Shown: positions 43,931 to 52,958 of the stretch, one piece after another | Layout of the letters: each line of letters opens with the position of its first letter | Numbering within the stretch: position 1 is the stretch's first letter | Assembly (NCBI GenBank): GCA_033721235.1 | Contig: JAWWAY010000005.1 | Span: 62,001-126,000 of the forward strand | Source: UBA5078 sp033721235 | GTDB lineage: Bacteria; Pseudomonadota; Gammaproteobacteria; Pseudomonadales; Pseudohongiellaceae | Direction of reading: 5' to 3' | DNA length: 64,000 bases | Position numbers and translations under genes: made by a program | Notes under the pieces: generated by a model | Told to the model about the DNA's origin: nothing | Seen by the model: only the letters and a program-made list of their open reading frames with translations | Databases searched by the model: none

Positions 43931-44147
43931 ATCGAGGGTCCGAATTTCCTTAATAAAGCAGCGATAATACCATATCGCTACGTGAATTTACTCAGCACCG
44001 CGCATAGCATCTTTCCCTCCACTATATGAAGTAAACGAGATAATTCCTCATCGGATGCGCTTAGAATCCATTAGGTTTGCTACAATCGCTCAGCAAGCCC
44101 CACTATTGGTGTTCGGGCCCATGAGATAATCAGCAAAGAAGGCATTC

Positions 44148-45083
44148 GTGAGCAAGAAGTCACAACGATCTGATACCCTGAAGCCGTTCCTAGGGCCAAA
44201 ATACTGGCCAACGTGGATCGGTTTTGCATGCATATGGCTACTTGCCCAGGCACCTTTCGCTGTTCAGATGCAAATCGGCAAGATTATCGGCTGGCTAAGT
44301 TATCACTTGGCCCGTGAAAGGCGTCGCATTTGCCGCATCAATATAGACCTATGCTTCCCCCAGCTCTCCGCTTCCCAGCGCAAGACTCTCGTGAAAGAGA
44401 CATTTATTTCCAATGGCATTGGTATTATGGAGGTCGGTATGGCCTGGTGCCGAAACCCCGAGGACTTTCGCGAGCGTGTCACTATAAGTGGGCTAGACAA
44501 TCTGCAGGCCGCCAGCGAACAGGGCAAAGGTGTCCTCTTAGTATGCGCTCACTTCACTACACTGGAGTTTGCAGGGAGCCTACTGAGCCTGTTCCACAAG
44601 ATGGACGTTACCTATCGCCCGCATAAGAACGCCCTATTCGAAACCCTTATGTATCGCGCCAGAAAGCGCCTATATGGAGCCGTTATCGATCGCGGCGATG
44701 TTCGGCTCGCACTAAAACGGCTTAAACAAGGCGCTACTGTTTGGTATGCTCCAGATCAAGACTATGGCGCTAAGCACTCTGTATTCGTTAGCTTCTTTGG
44801 CGTAAAAGCCGCGACAATTACGGCAACGAGTAGATTCGCTTCATTTAATGACTCGGCAGTCATTTTTTTCAGTCACTACCGCAGCAAGAACAATGCTAGC
44901 TATCATCTGGACTTCAGTGCACCACTCACTGATTATCCTAGCGGGGACGATAAGAGCGACGCCAGACGCATTAATCAAATTATAGAAGAAGCGGTTGCCG
45001 AGCACCCAGAGCAGTATCTGTGGCTGCACAAACGCTTCAAGACTCAAGCCGGCGGCAAGGCCGACAGTCCATACAGACAATAG
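44148..45083 (+). CDS. lpxL: Lipid A biosynthesis lauroyl acyltransferase-like (LpxL/HtrB family)
   Basis: A 311-residue inner-membrane acyltransferase of the HtrB family that adds a secondary acyl chain to Kdo2-lipid IVA using acyl-ACP. The N-terminal membrane helix (WIGFACIWLLAQAPF) precedes the catalytic HX4E motif at His135-Glu140 (CAHFTTLE). A conserved arginine-rich RKRLYG block and YAPDQDYG follow. The start is GTG at 44148 with AAGAAGG five bases upstream. The family includes LpxL, LpxM and LpxP, and sequence alone does not settle which. It is 32 bases before the GT-C-like gene on the same strand. Confidence 0.88.
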   Translation: MSKKSQRSDTLKPFLGPKYWPTWIGFACIWLLAQAPFAVQMQIGKIIGWLSYHLARERRRICRINIDLCFPQLSASQRKTLVKETFISNGIGIMEVGMAWCRNPEDFRERVTISGLDNLQAASEQGKGVLLVCAHFTTLEFAGSLLSLFHKMDVTYRPHKNALFETLMYRARKRLYGAVIDRGDVRLALKRLKQGATVWYAPDQDYGAKHSVFVSFFGVKAATITATSRFASFNDSAVIFFSHYRSKNNASYHLDFSAPLTDYPSGDDKSDARRINQIIEEAVAEHPEQYLWLHKRFKTQAGGKADSPYRQ

Positions 45084-45115
45084 TAGGCGCGAATGCCAAC
45101 AATAAGAGAAAAGAT

Positions 45116-46615
45116 ATGACTATGGCATGGCGTAATATCGATATTCGCATCTATGCGGTTGCCATCAGTCTGCTATTGTCTTGGTGGCATAGCTTTGTCA
45201 ATCCGCTGCTGAATCCCGACGCCTACACCTATATTCATACCGCCGAAATTTTCCTCGACCAAGGCCTGGCTGCCGCATTCGAATGGTACCCCAATGCTAG
45301 CTACCCAGTATTGATTGGGCTAGTGAACAAAATAACTGGCATCGATCTTTTTTCTAGCGCCCAAATTCTCAACGCAATTTTTTACGCCTTGCTCAGCTTT
45401 AGTTTTATCACTCTAGTTGGCGAAATATACGACGACAAAAAACTATATCTGTATGCCGCGATCCTTATATTGGTATTTCCGGACTTAAATGAATATCGTT
45501 TTTTTCTTATACGAGACATCGCTAGTCTGAGCCTGCTATTTACCGCGTTTTTTCTACTTATTCGTTGTTACAAAAACTTCTCTATTGCACTGATCTTGTA
45601 TAGCAGTGCCCTGTGCGTATTGGCTGCTCTTTTTCGCAGCGAAGCACTAATTTATTTAGCAAGCTCTCCGTTTATATTCTTGCTCAATAGCAGAAAATCG
45701 ACCAAAGAAAGACTATCCAATTTTTTACAATCGGTGGGTGTTTTTGCCGGCGCAGGCATAACAAGCATAATCCTATTAGAAATTATGGGCTACTCTCTCA
45801 TAGGCTCAATACGCGATATTGCAACCATATATGCACCATTTGTAGATCAGATTGCCGCCAGTTTTGACGCCAATAACCAAGAGCTTACTACCGCTGTTTT
45901 TGGAGAATATGGTGCCAATTATTCCGCAGAGTATATTGGGCTATTTATGTTCGCTGGACTGATGGCCATTGTCGTCACCAAGACTCTTGCTGGGCTCGGC
46001 CCCATCAGCGTAATTACTTTTGCACTTGCTTATTTTAAGCGGCTCTTTATTTTACCCAATAATATTCGACCAATATTCTATTTTTCCTGCGTTTCGTTTG
46101 TAATTACGCTTGGCTTTATTTTGTTCACTCGTTTTTTGTCAGGCCGCTACCTGCTTCCACTATGTTTGCTACTACTATTGCTTCTTCCGCCAGCTATCGC
46201 GGGCCTATGGAAGAAGGCGAGCGGTGCAGAGGGCTCTCGAACGCTATTGTTTACCTTAGTATTTTTGGGGCTCTATGCCAGCATTGACTCCCACTGGGAG
46301 TTGGGCGATTCGGATGCAAGTGCGAAGAGTGTTGTCGCGTGGATCGAAAACAATGTCTCACCCAACGGGCCGTTACTGATAAACGATGAGTATGTGGCCT
46401 ACCACAGCAAGATGGTCCAAGACTACGATAGAGTTAGTCGCTACATTACATCGAGCGATATCGATTCTCATCCGGACAATACTATTTTCGTCCTCCAAAA
46501 CTACGGCCGATTAGAATCACATATTGCGCCAAGCCTCAGCAAGGGGAATTTAGAACTGATCACTCAATTCCCTAACTCAGGTGAGGCGGATTATCTCATT
46601 TATAAGAAGCGCTAG
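45116..46615 (+). CDS. Multi-pass membrane protein, GT-C glycosyltransferase-like
   Basis: A 499-residue protein with about ten transmembrane helices. The first loop contains NPDAYTYIHTAEIFLDQG, an acidic motif in the position of the catalytic Asp of GT-C (PMT/ArnT-like) glycosyltransferases. The late helix begins FLSGRYLLPLCLLL, also common in that fold, and a C-terminal periplasmic domain of about 120 residues follows. It follows lpxL by 32 bases. The ATG at 45116 has AGAGAA upstream. The coding sequence is visibly more AT-rich than its neighbours, with many TTT/ATT codons, so recent acquisition is possible. It may add a sugar to LPS or a related glycan; the substrate is unknown. Confidence 0.7.
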   Translation: MTMAWRNIDIRIYAVAISLLLSWWHSFVNPLLNPDAYTYIHTAEIFLDQGLAAAFEWYPNASYPVLIGLVNKITGIDLFSSAQILNAIFYALLSFSFITLVGEIYDDKKLYLYAAILILVFPDLNEYRFFLIRDIASLSLLFTAFFLLIRCYKNFSIALILYSSALCVLAALFRSEALIYLASSPFIFLLNSRKSTKERLSNFLQSVGVFAGAGITSIILLEIMGYSLIGSIRDIATIYAPFVDQIAASFDANNQELTTAVFGEYGANYSAEYIGLFMFAGLMAIVVTKTLAGLGPISVITFALAYFKRLFILPNNIRPIFYFSCVSFVITLGFILFTRFLSGRYLLPLCLLLLLLLPPAIAGLWKKASGAEGSRTLLFTLVFLGLYASIDSHWELGDSDASAKSVVAWIENNVSPNGPLLINDEYVAYHSKMVQDYDRVSRYITSSDIDSHPDNTIFVLQNYGRLESHIAPSLSKGNLELITQFPNSGEADYLIYKKR

Positions 46616-46617
46616 AC

Positions 46618-48369
46618 TTAATTTTCCCAGTCAGGCTCCGGTCTCTTCGTCACCAGAATATCTTGCATAATTAGGTACTCTAGGTCTGAACCAAAGAATA
46701 GATTGAGAGCATCTTCTGGCGAGCAAATCATTGCCTCACCAGGCCTATTTAGGGAAGTGTTCAACACAATACCGAAGCCAGCGATATTTTCCATTTCTTT
46801 TAATACATTGTAAAAGCGGCTATTGTCCTGCTCTGCAACAACGTGGGCACGCATGGTCCCGTCTTTGTATACTACTGCCGGAATTCTCTCTTTCCACTGC
46901 GGCGAAACATCAAAGGTCATATTCATGAAACGCGCGGGATGCTCAGATTGCAGAATCTCCTTGGCCAGCGTATCGATAATACTGGCAGAAAAAGAGCGCC
47001 AGTTCTCACGGAATTTAATTTGCTTATTAATTGCATCCACAGAGTCTTGATTGCTCGGACTCCCCAGAATGGCACGATTGCCTAGAGAGCGAGGCCCAAA
47101 CTCCATTCTCCCCTGAAACCAGCCCAATAAATGCCCTTCTTCGATCAACTCTGCAGCCTTCTTAGCGGGGTCTTCCAACAACTCCCAGAGTGGCTTATCA
47201 CGATGCTTAGCACAAGCGGCGATACAACGCTCGGTCGTGTAGCGAGGGCCCAAATAAGCGGTACTCTCTTTCTCGATGACGACACCCGTTTGTGAAAGAG
47301 TATAAGCCGCTGCACCTATAGCCGTTCCAGCATCGCTAGGGGATGGGGGTACAAACAATTCTTTCACATCAGGAATTTGTGCTAAACGCTGATTGAGTTT
47401 GACGTTCAAAGCCCCAGTGCCGGCAAAAGCCAATTTTCCGGTTTCCTTTAAAATATCGCCCAAATAGCTGTTAACCAATGTTACCGCGTAGTCCTCATAG
47501 AGCTTCTGAATGCTGGCAGCATAATGAATATAAGGATCTTGAATCATCTCGCCCGCACGTCGAGGCCCAAGCAGCTGGAGTAGTTTATTGCTAAAGAAAT
47601 GGCCGCGAGACTTGTCTTTGTGTCGTCTTATTCCCACTGTACCAATGAGCTTGGTATTGACGGAGAATTTTTTCCCCTTACAGGTAGCAATCGAAGAAAG
47701 ATCATATTTTTCCGGATCACCATAGGTTGCCATCCCCATTACCTTGGAATCGCCATCCAGCATATCGAAACCAAGATAATCTGTGACTGCCCCGTACATA
47801 CCCGCAAGTGAATCGGGGTCGTAAAATTGCTTAATTTTGGTGATTTTGCCGTTTTCACCATATCCCAGGAACATGGACGCGTACTCGCCCTTCATGTCGA
47901 TAGTGAGAATGGCGGTCTTTTCTTCAAAACCACTCATGTGGTAAGCGCTGCTGGCATGGGCAAGTTGATGCTGAACTGGAACGAATTTCACTTTATGCCA
48001 AGGGATTTTTAGTTCATGAAGCAATTGTTTCACTTGCGATAGATAGCGTCTGTAACGACGATTACCATTAAACAGTGCATCTAAGCTTCTATCCGGGGCA
48101 TACCAATAGCGTCGAGCGTAGTGCCATCTCGCTCGGCTAAAAATAGAGATCGGGGCATAAGACACGGTCACAATATTAACATCGCGGGGCTTTACTCTAG
48201 CCGCTCGTAGGCAATACATGGCTGACTCGCGCGGCATATAGCCTTTTGCGTGCTTGCGCCTAACTAGGCGCTCTTCCTCAACTGCGGCCACGAGCTTTCC
48301 ATCGACGAACAGTGCTGCAGCGGCATCATGGCCAAGCGCGCCAGAAAGACCTAGTGTGACTAATGACAT
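46618..48369 (-). CDS. wapO: Carbamoyltransferase of the LPS core (WapO-like)
   Basis: A NodU/CmcH-family carbamoyltransferase of 583 residues. The N-terminal ASKHA-type domain (about 1-350) starts SGALGHDAAAALFVDGK and has conserved His in HQLAHASSAYH. The C-terminal carbamoyltransferase domain shows GRMEFGPRSLGNRAIL, ENWRSFSASI and GFGIVLNTSLNRPGE. The enzyme moves a carbamoyl group from carbamoyl phosphate, through carbamoyl-AMP, to a hydroxyl. In Pseudomonas the homologue WapO carbamoylates heptose of the LPS inner core, and the downstream position after waaP and a kinase gene matches. It is the last gene of the eight-gene minus-strand operon. Confidence 0.88.
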   Translation of the reverse strand: MSLVTLGLSGALGHDAAAALFVDGKLVAAVEEERLVRRKHAKGYMPRESAMYCLRAARVKPRDVNIVTVSYAPISIFSRARWHYARRYWYAPDRSLDALFNGNRRYRRYLSQVKQLLHELKIPWHKVKFVPVQHQLAHASSAYHMSGFEEKTAILTIDMKGEYASMFLGYGENGKITKIKQFYDPDSLAGMYGAVTDYLGFDMLDGDSKVMGMATYGDPEKYDLSSIATCKGKKFSVNTKLIGTVGIRRHKDKSRGHFFSNKLLQLLGPRRAGEMIQDPYIHYAASIQKLYEDYAVTLVNSYLGDILKETGKLAFAGTGALNVKLNQRLAQIPDVKELFVPPSPSDAGTAIGAAAYTLSQTGVVIEKESTAYLGPRYTTERCIAACAKHRDKPLWELLEDPAKKAAELIEEGHLLGWFQGRMEFGPRSLGNRAILGSPSNQDSVDAINKQIKFRENWRSFSASIIDTLAKEILQSEHPARFMNMTFDVSPQWKERIPAVVYKDGTMRAHVVAEQDNSRFYNVLKEMENIAGFGIVLNTSLNRPGEAMICSPEDALNLFFGSDLEYLIMQDILVTKRPEPDWEN

Positions 48370-48397
48370 AGATTATCCATTCAATTAAATATCGATA

Positions 48398-49873
48398 CTA
48401 TCGATGCCGATCGAGCATCTCGCTAACTCGTTTATATTTGCTTTCGTCTTTGACCCAATTATCGGCAAAACGCTGTAAATCTTTTTCAAATGCTTTGCGA
48501 AAACGCGATGAATCAGGCTCTAAACTCATCGCGTCTAGATCCAGTATTTTCAGGCGCTTGGGCCCCAGGACAAAATTGGTGGCCTTAGTATCCCCGTGAA
48601 CAATGCCATACTCTGCCATGATCGCAAACAACTGATCGTATTGCTTTAGCGCCCGTTGCCATAGAGGAGAGTTAATTGGCTCGCTATCCAGAGTGTGTTT
48701 AACATCATCGCCTTTCGAAAACTTGCTCACGAAGTAAGCCTGACGACGGAGCAAGCCGAATCTGCGCTCCATCATTAATTTGGGTGCGGGAGTAGAGACT
48801 CCGAGCATTCTTAATAGATGAGCGTTGCGCCAACTCACCCAAGCTCTGCTTGGTCTGAACATTCGCCGCAGAAAATGAGCGGTCGATTTTAGATTATAGC
48901 GCTTAACCACATAGGGTTTACCATCTATGTCAATTTTAACGACAGTGGAAGAGTTGCCATTTTTCAGCTTCTCTCCGCTCGCCATCAGTTTGTCGGGATT
49001 GTCGATAAAAGCCTGCCAGGCCGGCGAACGTAAATTCCGCCTATAGACAACAAAGCTATCCCAAGTTCTCGTGCAAATATTGGCCGAACTACTTCGAAAG
49101 AGTTTTTTCAAAACGATATCGATGCGTTTCAAGCGTTTCTTTCGTAATAGCGCCTTGAACAACTGCAAGTCGGAAGTAAACCCCAATTCGGGCCTAAGAT
49201 CTCGATAGTAGTCGTACATCTGGGGAACGTAATCGTCATTTGACACGGGAAACTGAGCAAAGAATAAAGCGAGGTTCTGCAGCGAACGCATGCTATCCAA
49301 GCCATCTCCAGGATTCTGTGTTTCTCGTTTCTCCACATCCGCAGCGTCAAGCAGATAGATATGATCATCTTGCAGCAAAAAATTATCCAAATGAATATCG
49401 TGCTGAATGAGGCCACGGCTATGACAGTCGGCTATCAGCTTCACGGCCTTTCGCAGCAGCAGTACGCGATCTTTCTCACTACTTTTTTTCCAGCTTTTTT
49501 TTAGGCTCCTACTATTGTCCAAATACTGTAGCAAGAGCACTCCGGCTTCCCCACAGGCGGTGACACCTAGCCCTTCAATCTGAGGCGTCGATATTCCTTC
49601 ACCTGCTAGCATGGGGATACCATTGCTCTCTTTCGCAAGATGGCGTTGCCAGCGCTTAGGCGCCAAAAATATTTTGGCCACTACCAGATGATCATGCCAA
49701 CGCGCAAGGCATACCACTCGCTTACCTGGCAGAATGCGAAAAAACCTTAGTATCTCTACTCGCTCGATCTGCGCGCTGTCATTGAGCTTAACATCAAGAT
49801 TAATGGGCAGATCGAGTTCACGAGCACTACTACTTAACTGCTCAGCCGAAACGGGGATAGAATTTGTATTCAT
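48398..49873 (-). CDS. Tandem kinase-like protein of the LPS core cluster
   Basis: A 491-residue protein made of two kinase-like lobes of the lipopolysaccharide kinase/RIO type. The first catalytic loop is LIQHDIHLDNFLL with a LLDAADVE metal motif (about residues 155-180); the second is IVHGDTKATNFVL with ILDLDAMSL (about 430-455). Both have the HxD...N and D pattern, so both halves may be active. It overlaps waaP by four bases (ATGA). The neighbouring gene next to wapH/wapO in Pseudomonas has the same layout, and a role in phosphorylating core heptose is inferred. No membrane helix was seen, although basic patches (RLKRIDIVLKKLFR) could bind the membrane face. Confidence 0.85.
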   Translation of the reverse strand: MNTNSIPVSAEQLSSSARELDLPINLDVKLNDSAQIERVEILRFFRILPGKRVVCLARWHDHLVVAKIFLAPKRWQRHLAKESNGIPMLAGEGISTPQIEGLGVTACGEAGVLLLQYLDNSRSLKKSWKKSSEKDRVLLLRKAVKLIADCHSRGLIQHDIHLDNFLLQDDHIYLLDAADVEKRETQNPGDGLDSMRSLQNLALFFAQFPVSNDDYVPQMYDYYRDLRPELGFTSDLQLFKALLRKKRLKRIDIVLKKLFRSSSANICTRTWDSFVVYRRNLRSPAWQAFIDNPDKLMASGEKLKNGNSSTVVKIDIDGKPYVVKRYNLKSTAHFLRRMFRPSRAWVSWRNAHLLRMLGVSTPAPKLMMERRFGLLRRQAYFVSKFSKGDDVKHTLDSEPINSPLWQRALKQYDQLFAIMAEYGIVHGDTKATNFVLGPKRLKILDLDAMSLEPDSSRFRKAFEKDLQRFADNWVKDESKYKRVSEMLDRHR

Positions 49874-50688
49874 GTTGATCCCCCCTCTACTGCATTTATT
49901 TTGGCATCCAGCGCGAATGCTTTTTTCTTAACCAATGTCCAGAAGTCGCCGTCCTCGCTTTGGATCTGACGTAAACTCTTGCCGCTATAGAGCTTGGCAA
50001 AACGCAGGAAGTCTCTCGTGCTCAAACCAATATGTAGCGCAGAAAAATAGAGCCCAGCAACGTCTTTGACGATCCAACGCTTATGGAGCTTGCGATGAAT
50101 TAGAGCCCGGTGCAAATCGATAAGTGACAGCTTAGGCTCAAGAATCTCACCGCGCGAGAAGGCTTCAGCATCGTGGAGTAAAAAGTGACAGATATAAAAG
50201 TCCCGATGACAAACGCCGTTCTCATGTAATAGCTTGCTCGTGCGAGCGACTTGCCTAATTAGACGTATTTTCTCCACAAAGTTTGGCGGCGAGGAGGGCC
50301 ACTTGCCACAATAGTCCTCGAGGCTAACCGTATCATCGAGAGCTTCAGTGAGAATAAAAGAATGTCTAGTCGCTGGGTTTAAGCCCTTGTTGCCGTAGCC
50401 AACCGCAGTCATGGTAGCCACGCCTAGCTTCTGCAGTTTGGCTATGGCATGCCATTCGTTTTCGGCCCCTAAAATAGGCAAGCGAAAGCTCACAAGGTTT
50501 TTCAGTATTTCACCCCAACCAACACCGTGATGGATCTTAGCAAAGTAGCCTTTTCCATCTTGCTCGAAACGCAGTGTTCTACGGTTTTTCACATTGCGAA
50601 ACACTTCACCCTCAAGCGCATCCACCTTAGCAAAGGCATCTTTGCCTTCCCACTTCTTAGCAAATTCTTCTCGAAGCCAGAGTTCCAT
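49870..50688 (-). CDS. waaP: Lipopolysaccharide core heptose(I) kinase
   Basis: WaaP phosphorylates heptose I of the inner core and is needed for outer-membrane integrity in Pseudomonas. The protein of 272 residues from the ATG at 50688 aligns directly with that start; a GTG ten codons earlier would overlap waaG and is less likely. The kinase catalytic aspartate is Asp163 in VCHRDFYICHFLL, the same position as in Pseudomonas aeruginosa WaaP. Further blocks are GYFAKIHHGVGWGEI, VATMTAVGYG and LSLIDLHRA. It is one base after waaG and overlaps the tandem-kinase gene, showing tight coupling. Confidence 0.95.
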   Translation of the reverse strand: MELWLREEFAKKWEGKDAFAKVDALEGEVFRNVKNRRTLRFEQDGKGYFAKIHHGVGWGEILKNLVSFRLPILGAENEWHAIAKLQKLGVATMTAVGYGNKGLNPATRHSFILTEALDDTVSLEDYCGKWPSSPPNFVEKIRLIRQVARTSKLLHENGVCHRDFYICHFLLHDAEAFSRGEILEPKLSLIDLHRALIHRKLHKRWIVKDVAGLYFSALHIGLSTRDFLRFAKLYSGKSLRQIQSEDGDFWTLVKKKAFALDAKINAVEGGST

Positions 50689-50689
50689 T

Positions 50690-51844
50690 TTAGCTTTGTA
50701 CTCCCGCAGTGGCACTCGGGGTTGCTTCTAGGAGCCCGCTAATAATGTCGGCGACTCGCTCGGGCATAAGATATAAATCTTGCTCTTCTCCATAGCGAAT
50801 GCCGTTATCGCTAAAGGTCTGACAGTCTTCTCCCCTAAGCATCGATTCGAGATGTTTATTCAAAACGTTTTGGTCGAAAGGAGAGCGGCAAACAATTCCA
50901 GAGTGGGCGTTTTCTATATGAAACGCATAGCCACAAGTGTCAGTAGTGAGTACGGGAAGTCCAGCCACTGTGGCCTCTAGAAGAACGTAACCCGCACTTT
51001 CGGAGTAAGCAGGATGCAGCAGTATGTCAGCTGCGAATAGGAACTTAGGCACATCATCGCGAGCCCCCAGAAAATGGCATCTATTCCAGATGCCTAATTT
51101 TTTCGCCTGTCTCTTAAAAGGCGCTTGTTTATCCTGCCCCAGCAAAATGAAATGGCTGCGCTCTAAAAGCTCATCGGGCAGCGATGCGATGGCTCTAAGC
51201 GAGCGATCAACACCCTTAATCTGAAAACCCGCCGAACCTATTTGCAGCACTAATAGATCGGATTTAGAAAAGCCAAGCTCTTCTCGATATTGCTGCTTGA
51301 GAGCTGGAACATTCTCAGGCGCCTTTCTATCCAGAGATATACCTGGCGGAATATCGTGAAGACGCGGTATTGACTCTGGATAGTGTTTACCAAAATCTTG
51401 GCGTTGGCTTGGCGACAGGATCATGACTTGTGTTTTGGAGTCGCCTGAAAAAACGGCACGTTCAAATTTGATAAAATGACGATATCGGGCAGTAAAGCGA
51501 TAGAATGAACTGCGTTGGCTCAGTGCTCGCTCTGCAAAACAAGGGTCAGCAGCAAAATACACATCCAAGCCCGGCATTTTATTGAAGCCAATCACTCCAT
51601 CATACTGCTCCGACTTCAGCTTATTGTTCACCCAGTCACTGAATTTTTGGTAACGAGTATGATTTCGCCAAGCTTTCACCGGCACTACTGTTATCTCAAC
51701 TCCCTTCGGTCTATCACCTTCCCACTTCATAGTATAAATGGTGATACTGAAACCTTTAGCTTGGCAGGCCTTCAACACTCGCAGAAAGTCGCGCTGCTGA
51801 CCACCAAAGGGGAAATAGCGATAGATTAAGAAGGCCAGTCTCAT
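50690..51844 (-). CDS. waaG: LPS core glucosyltransferase, GT4 family
   Basis: A 384-residue family-4 glycosyltransferase that adds the first outer-core hexose to heptose II using UDP-sugar. The N-terminus RLAFLIYRYFPFGGQQRDFLRV is characteristic of WaaG. The C-terminal Rossmann domain has the nucleotide-sugar site LLHPAYSESAGYVLLEA (E-x7-E). It overlaps waaC by four bases and is one base from waaP. The transferred sugar (glucose or galactosamine-like) is not resolved by sequence. Confidence 0.95.
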   Translation of the reverse strand: MRLAFLIYRYFPFGGQQRDFLRVLKACQAKGFSITIYTMKWEGDRPKGVEITVVPVKAWRNHTRYQKFSDWVNNKLKSEQYDGVIGFNKMPGLDVYFAADPCFAERALSQRSSFYRFTARYRHFIKFERAVFSGDSKTQVMILSPSQRQDFGKHYPESIPRLHDIPPGISLDRKAPENVPALKQQYREELGFSKSDLLVLQIGSAGFQIKGVDRSLRAIASLPDELLERSHFILLGQDKQAPFKRQAKKLGIWNRCHFLGARDDVPKFLFAADILLHPAYSESAGYVLLEATVAGLPVLTTDTCGYAFHIENAHSGIVCRSPFDQNVLNKHLESMLRGEDCQTFSDNGIRYGEEQDLYLMPERVADIISGLLEATPSATAGVQS

Positions 51845-52932
51845 GAAAGCGCAACGCTCCTTTGCTTCTTGGCAATCAGCTCTTGCATATGCTGCAAAAC
51901 TTTGGACGGCGGATTACTGCTAAAGCAGGGCGGCTCTATGACAGCCTTACGATCAAGAAACTCTACAAAAACTGGCTCGCCCTCGTAGCTACATTTCTTT
52001 GCCATACAGGGCGAACAGGCGAACTGTGATGACAGGCGCTCCTGATAATGACCAAAGGTTCCAGATAGGCCGGAGTTAGTTGGGCCAAATAGGGTTAAGG
52101 TCGGCGTATCCAATGCGGCGGCCAAATGACAGAGGCCGGTATCCACACCAACCACAGCATCGGCGGCGGCAATATGTCTTGCCATTCCCGTCAGGTTCTG
52201 CTGCGGCAGAACGCTCACTCCCTCTATGCCCTTGGCAATCGAGTGGGCTCGTTCTTTCTCCCGTAGATTTCCCCAAGGCAGGCTTACCGTGTAACCTTGC
52301 GCTGTCGCCAAACGTGCCAGCTCTCGCCAATAGCTTTGTGGCCAGTGCTTAGTATCCCAAGTAGTACCATGCAGGAAAATAAGGCTGCCAGCTTGATGCT
52401 CGGCCGCATCGATACCGATACGCTTTAGATCTAGACCGTAGTCAATGCGTTCTAGGTCCTCTTGATGCAATGGATAGTTTAAGGCTCTAGAGAATAACTC
52501 TCTTACCCTCTGGACCGCATGCTCGTCCTTTGGTACCGAGTACATTTTGTTATAAAAGAGTGTCGCCAATGGCTCTTTAATAGTGCTATTACTTAAGCCA
52601 ACCGTCAGACCTTTGGCTAAGCGGCTGATGATACCACTCTTAATGAGACCTTGAGCATCTATGATGAGGTCATAGTGCTCCAGCTTTAGTTCATGTTTAA
52701 AACTTTTGAACTCACCACTTCTAAAGGTCTTCATCAAGTTTTTGCGCCAGCGCCTCAGCGCTACGGGGATCACTCTATCGACAGCCGGGTGCCAAGCGGG
52801 CACCTCGACGAAATTCTCTTCCACCACCCAGTCGAATACGAGGCGGCGATTGGCTCGTTTAGCATCCGTTACGGCTGGCAGAGTATGAATAATATCTCCC
52901 AATGAAGAGACTTTGACTATAAGTACTCGCAA
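51841..52932 (-). CDS. waaC: LPS heptosyltransferase I
   Basis: A GT9-family heptosyltransferase of 363 residues that moves L-glycero-D-manno-heptose from ADP-heptose to Kdo. The start RVLIVKVSSLGDIIHTLPAVTDAKR is the family signature with the catalytic Asp after Gly. The C-terminal ADP-heptose site appears as VGVDTGLCHLAAALDTPTLTLFGPT. It is 26 bases after waaF and overlaps waaG. Its donor is made by HldE, encoded about 8 kb to the left. Confidence 0.96.
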   Translation of the reverse strand: MRVLIVKVSSLGDIIHTLPAVTDAKRANRRLVFDWVVEENFVEVPAWHPAVDRVIPVALRRWRKNLMKTFRSGEFKSFKHELKLEHYDLIIDAQGLIKSGIISRLAKGLTVGLSNSTIKEPLATLFYNKMYSVPKDEHAVQRVRELFSRALNYPLHQEDLERIDYGLDLKRIGIDAAEHQAGSLIFLHGTTWDTKHWPQSYWRELARLATAQGYTVSLPWGNLREKERAHSIAKGIEGVSVLPQQNLTGMARHIAAADAVVGVDTGLCHLAAALDTPTLTLFGPTNSGLSGTFGHYQERLSSQFACSPCMAKKCSYEGEPVFVEFLDRKAVIEPPCFSSNPPSKVLQHMQELIAKKQRSVALS

Positions 52933-52958
52933 AGCTTATTGGGCTCCTGTTGTTAGAA

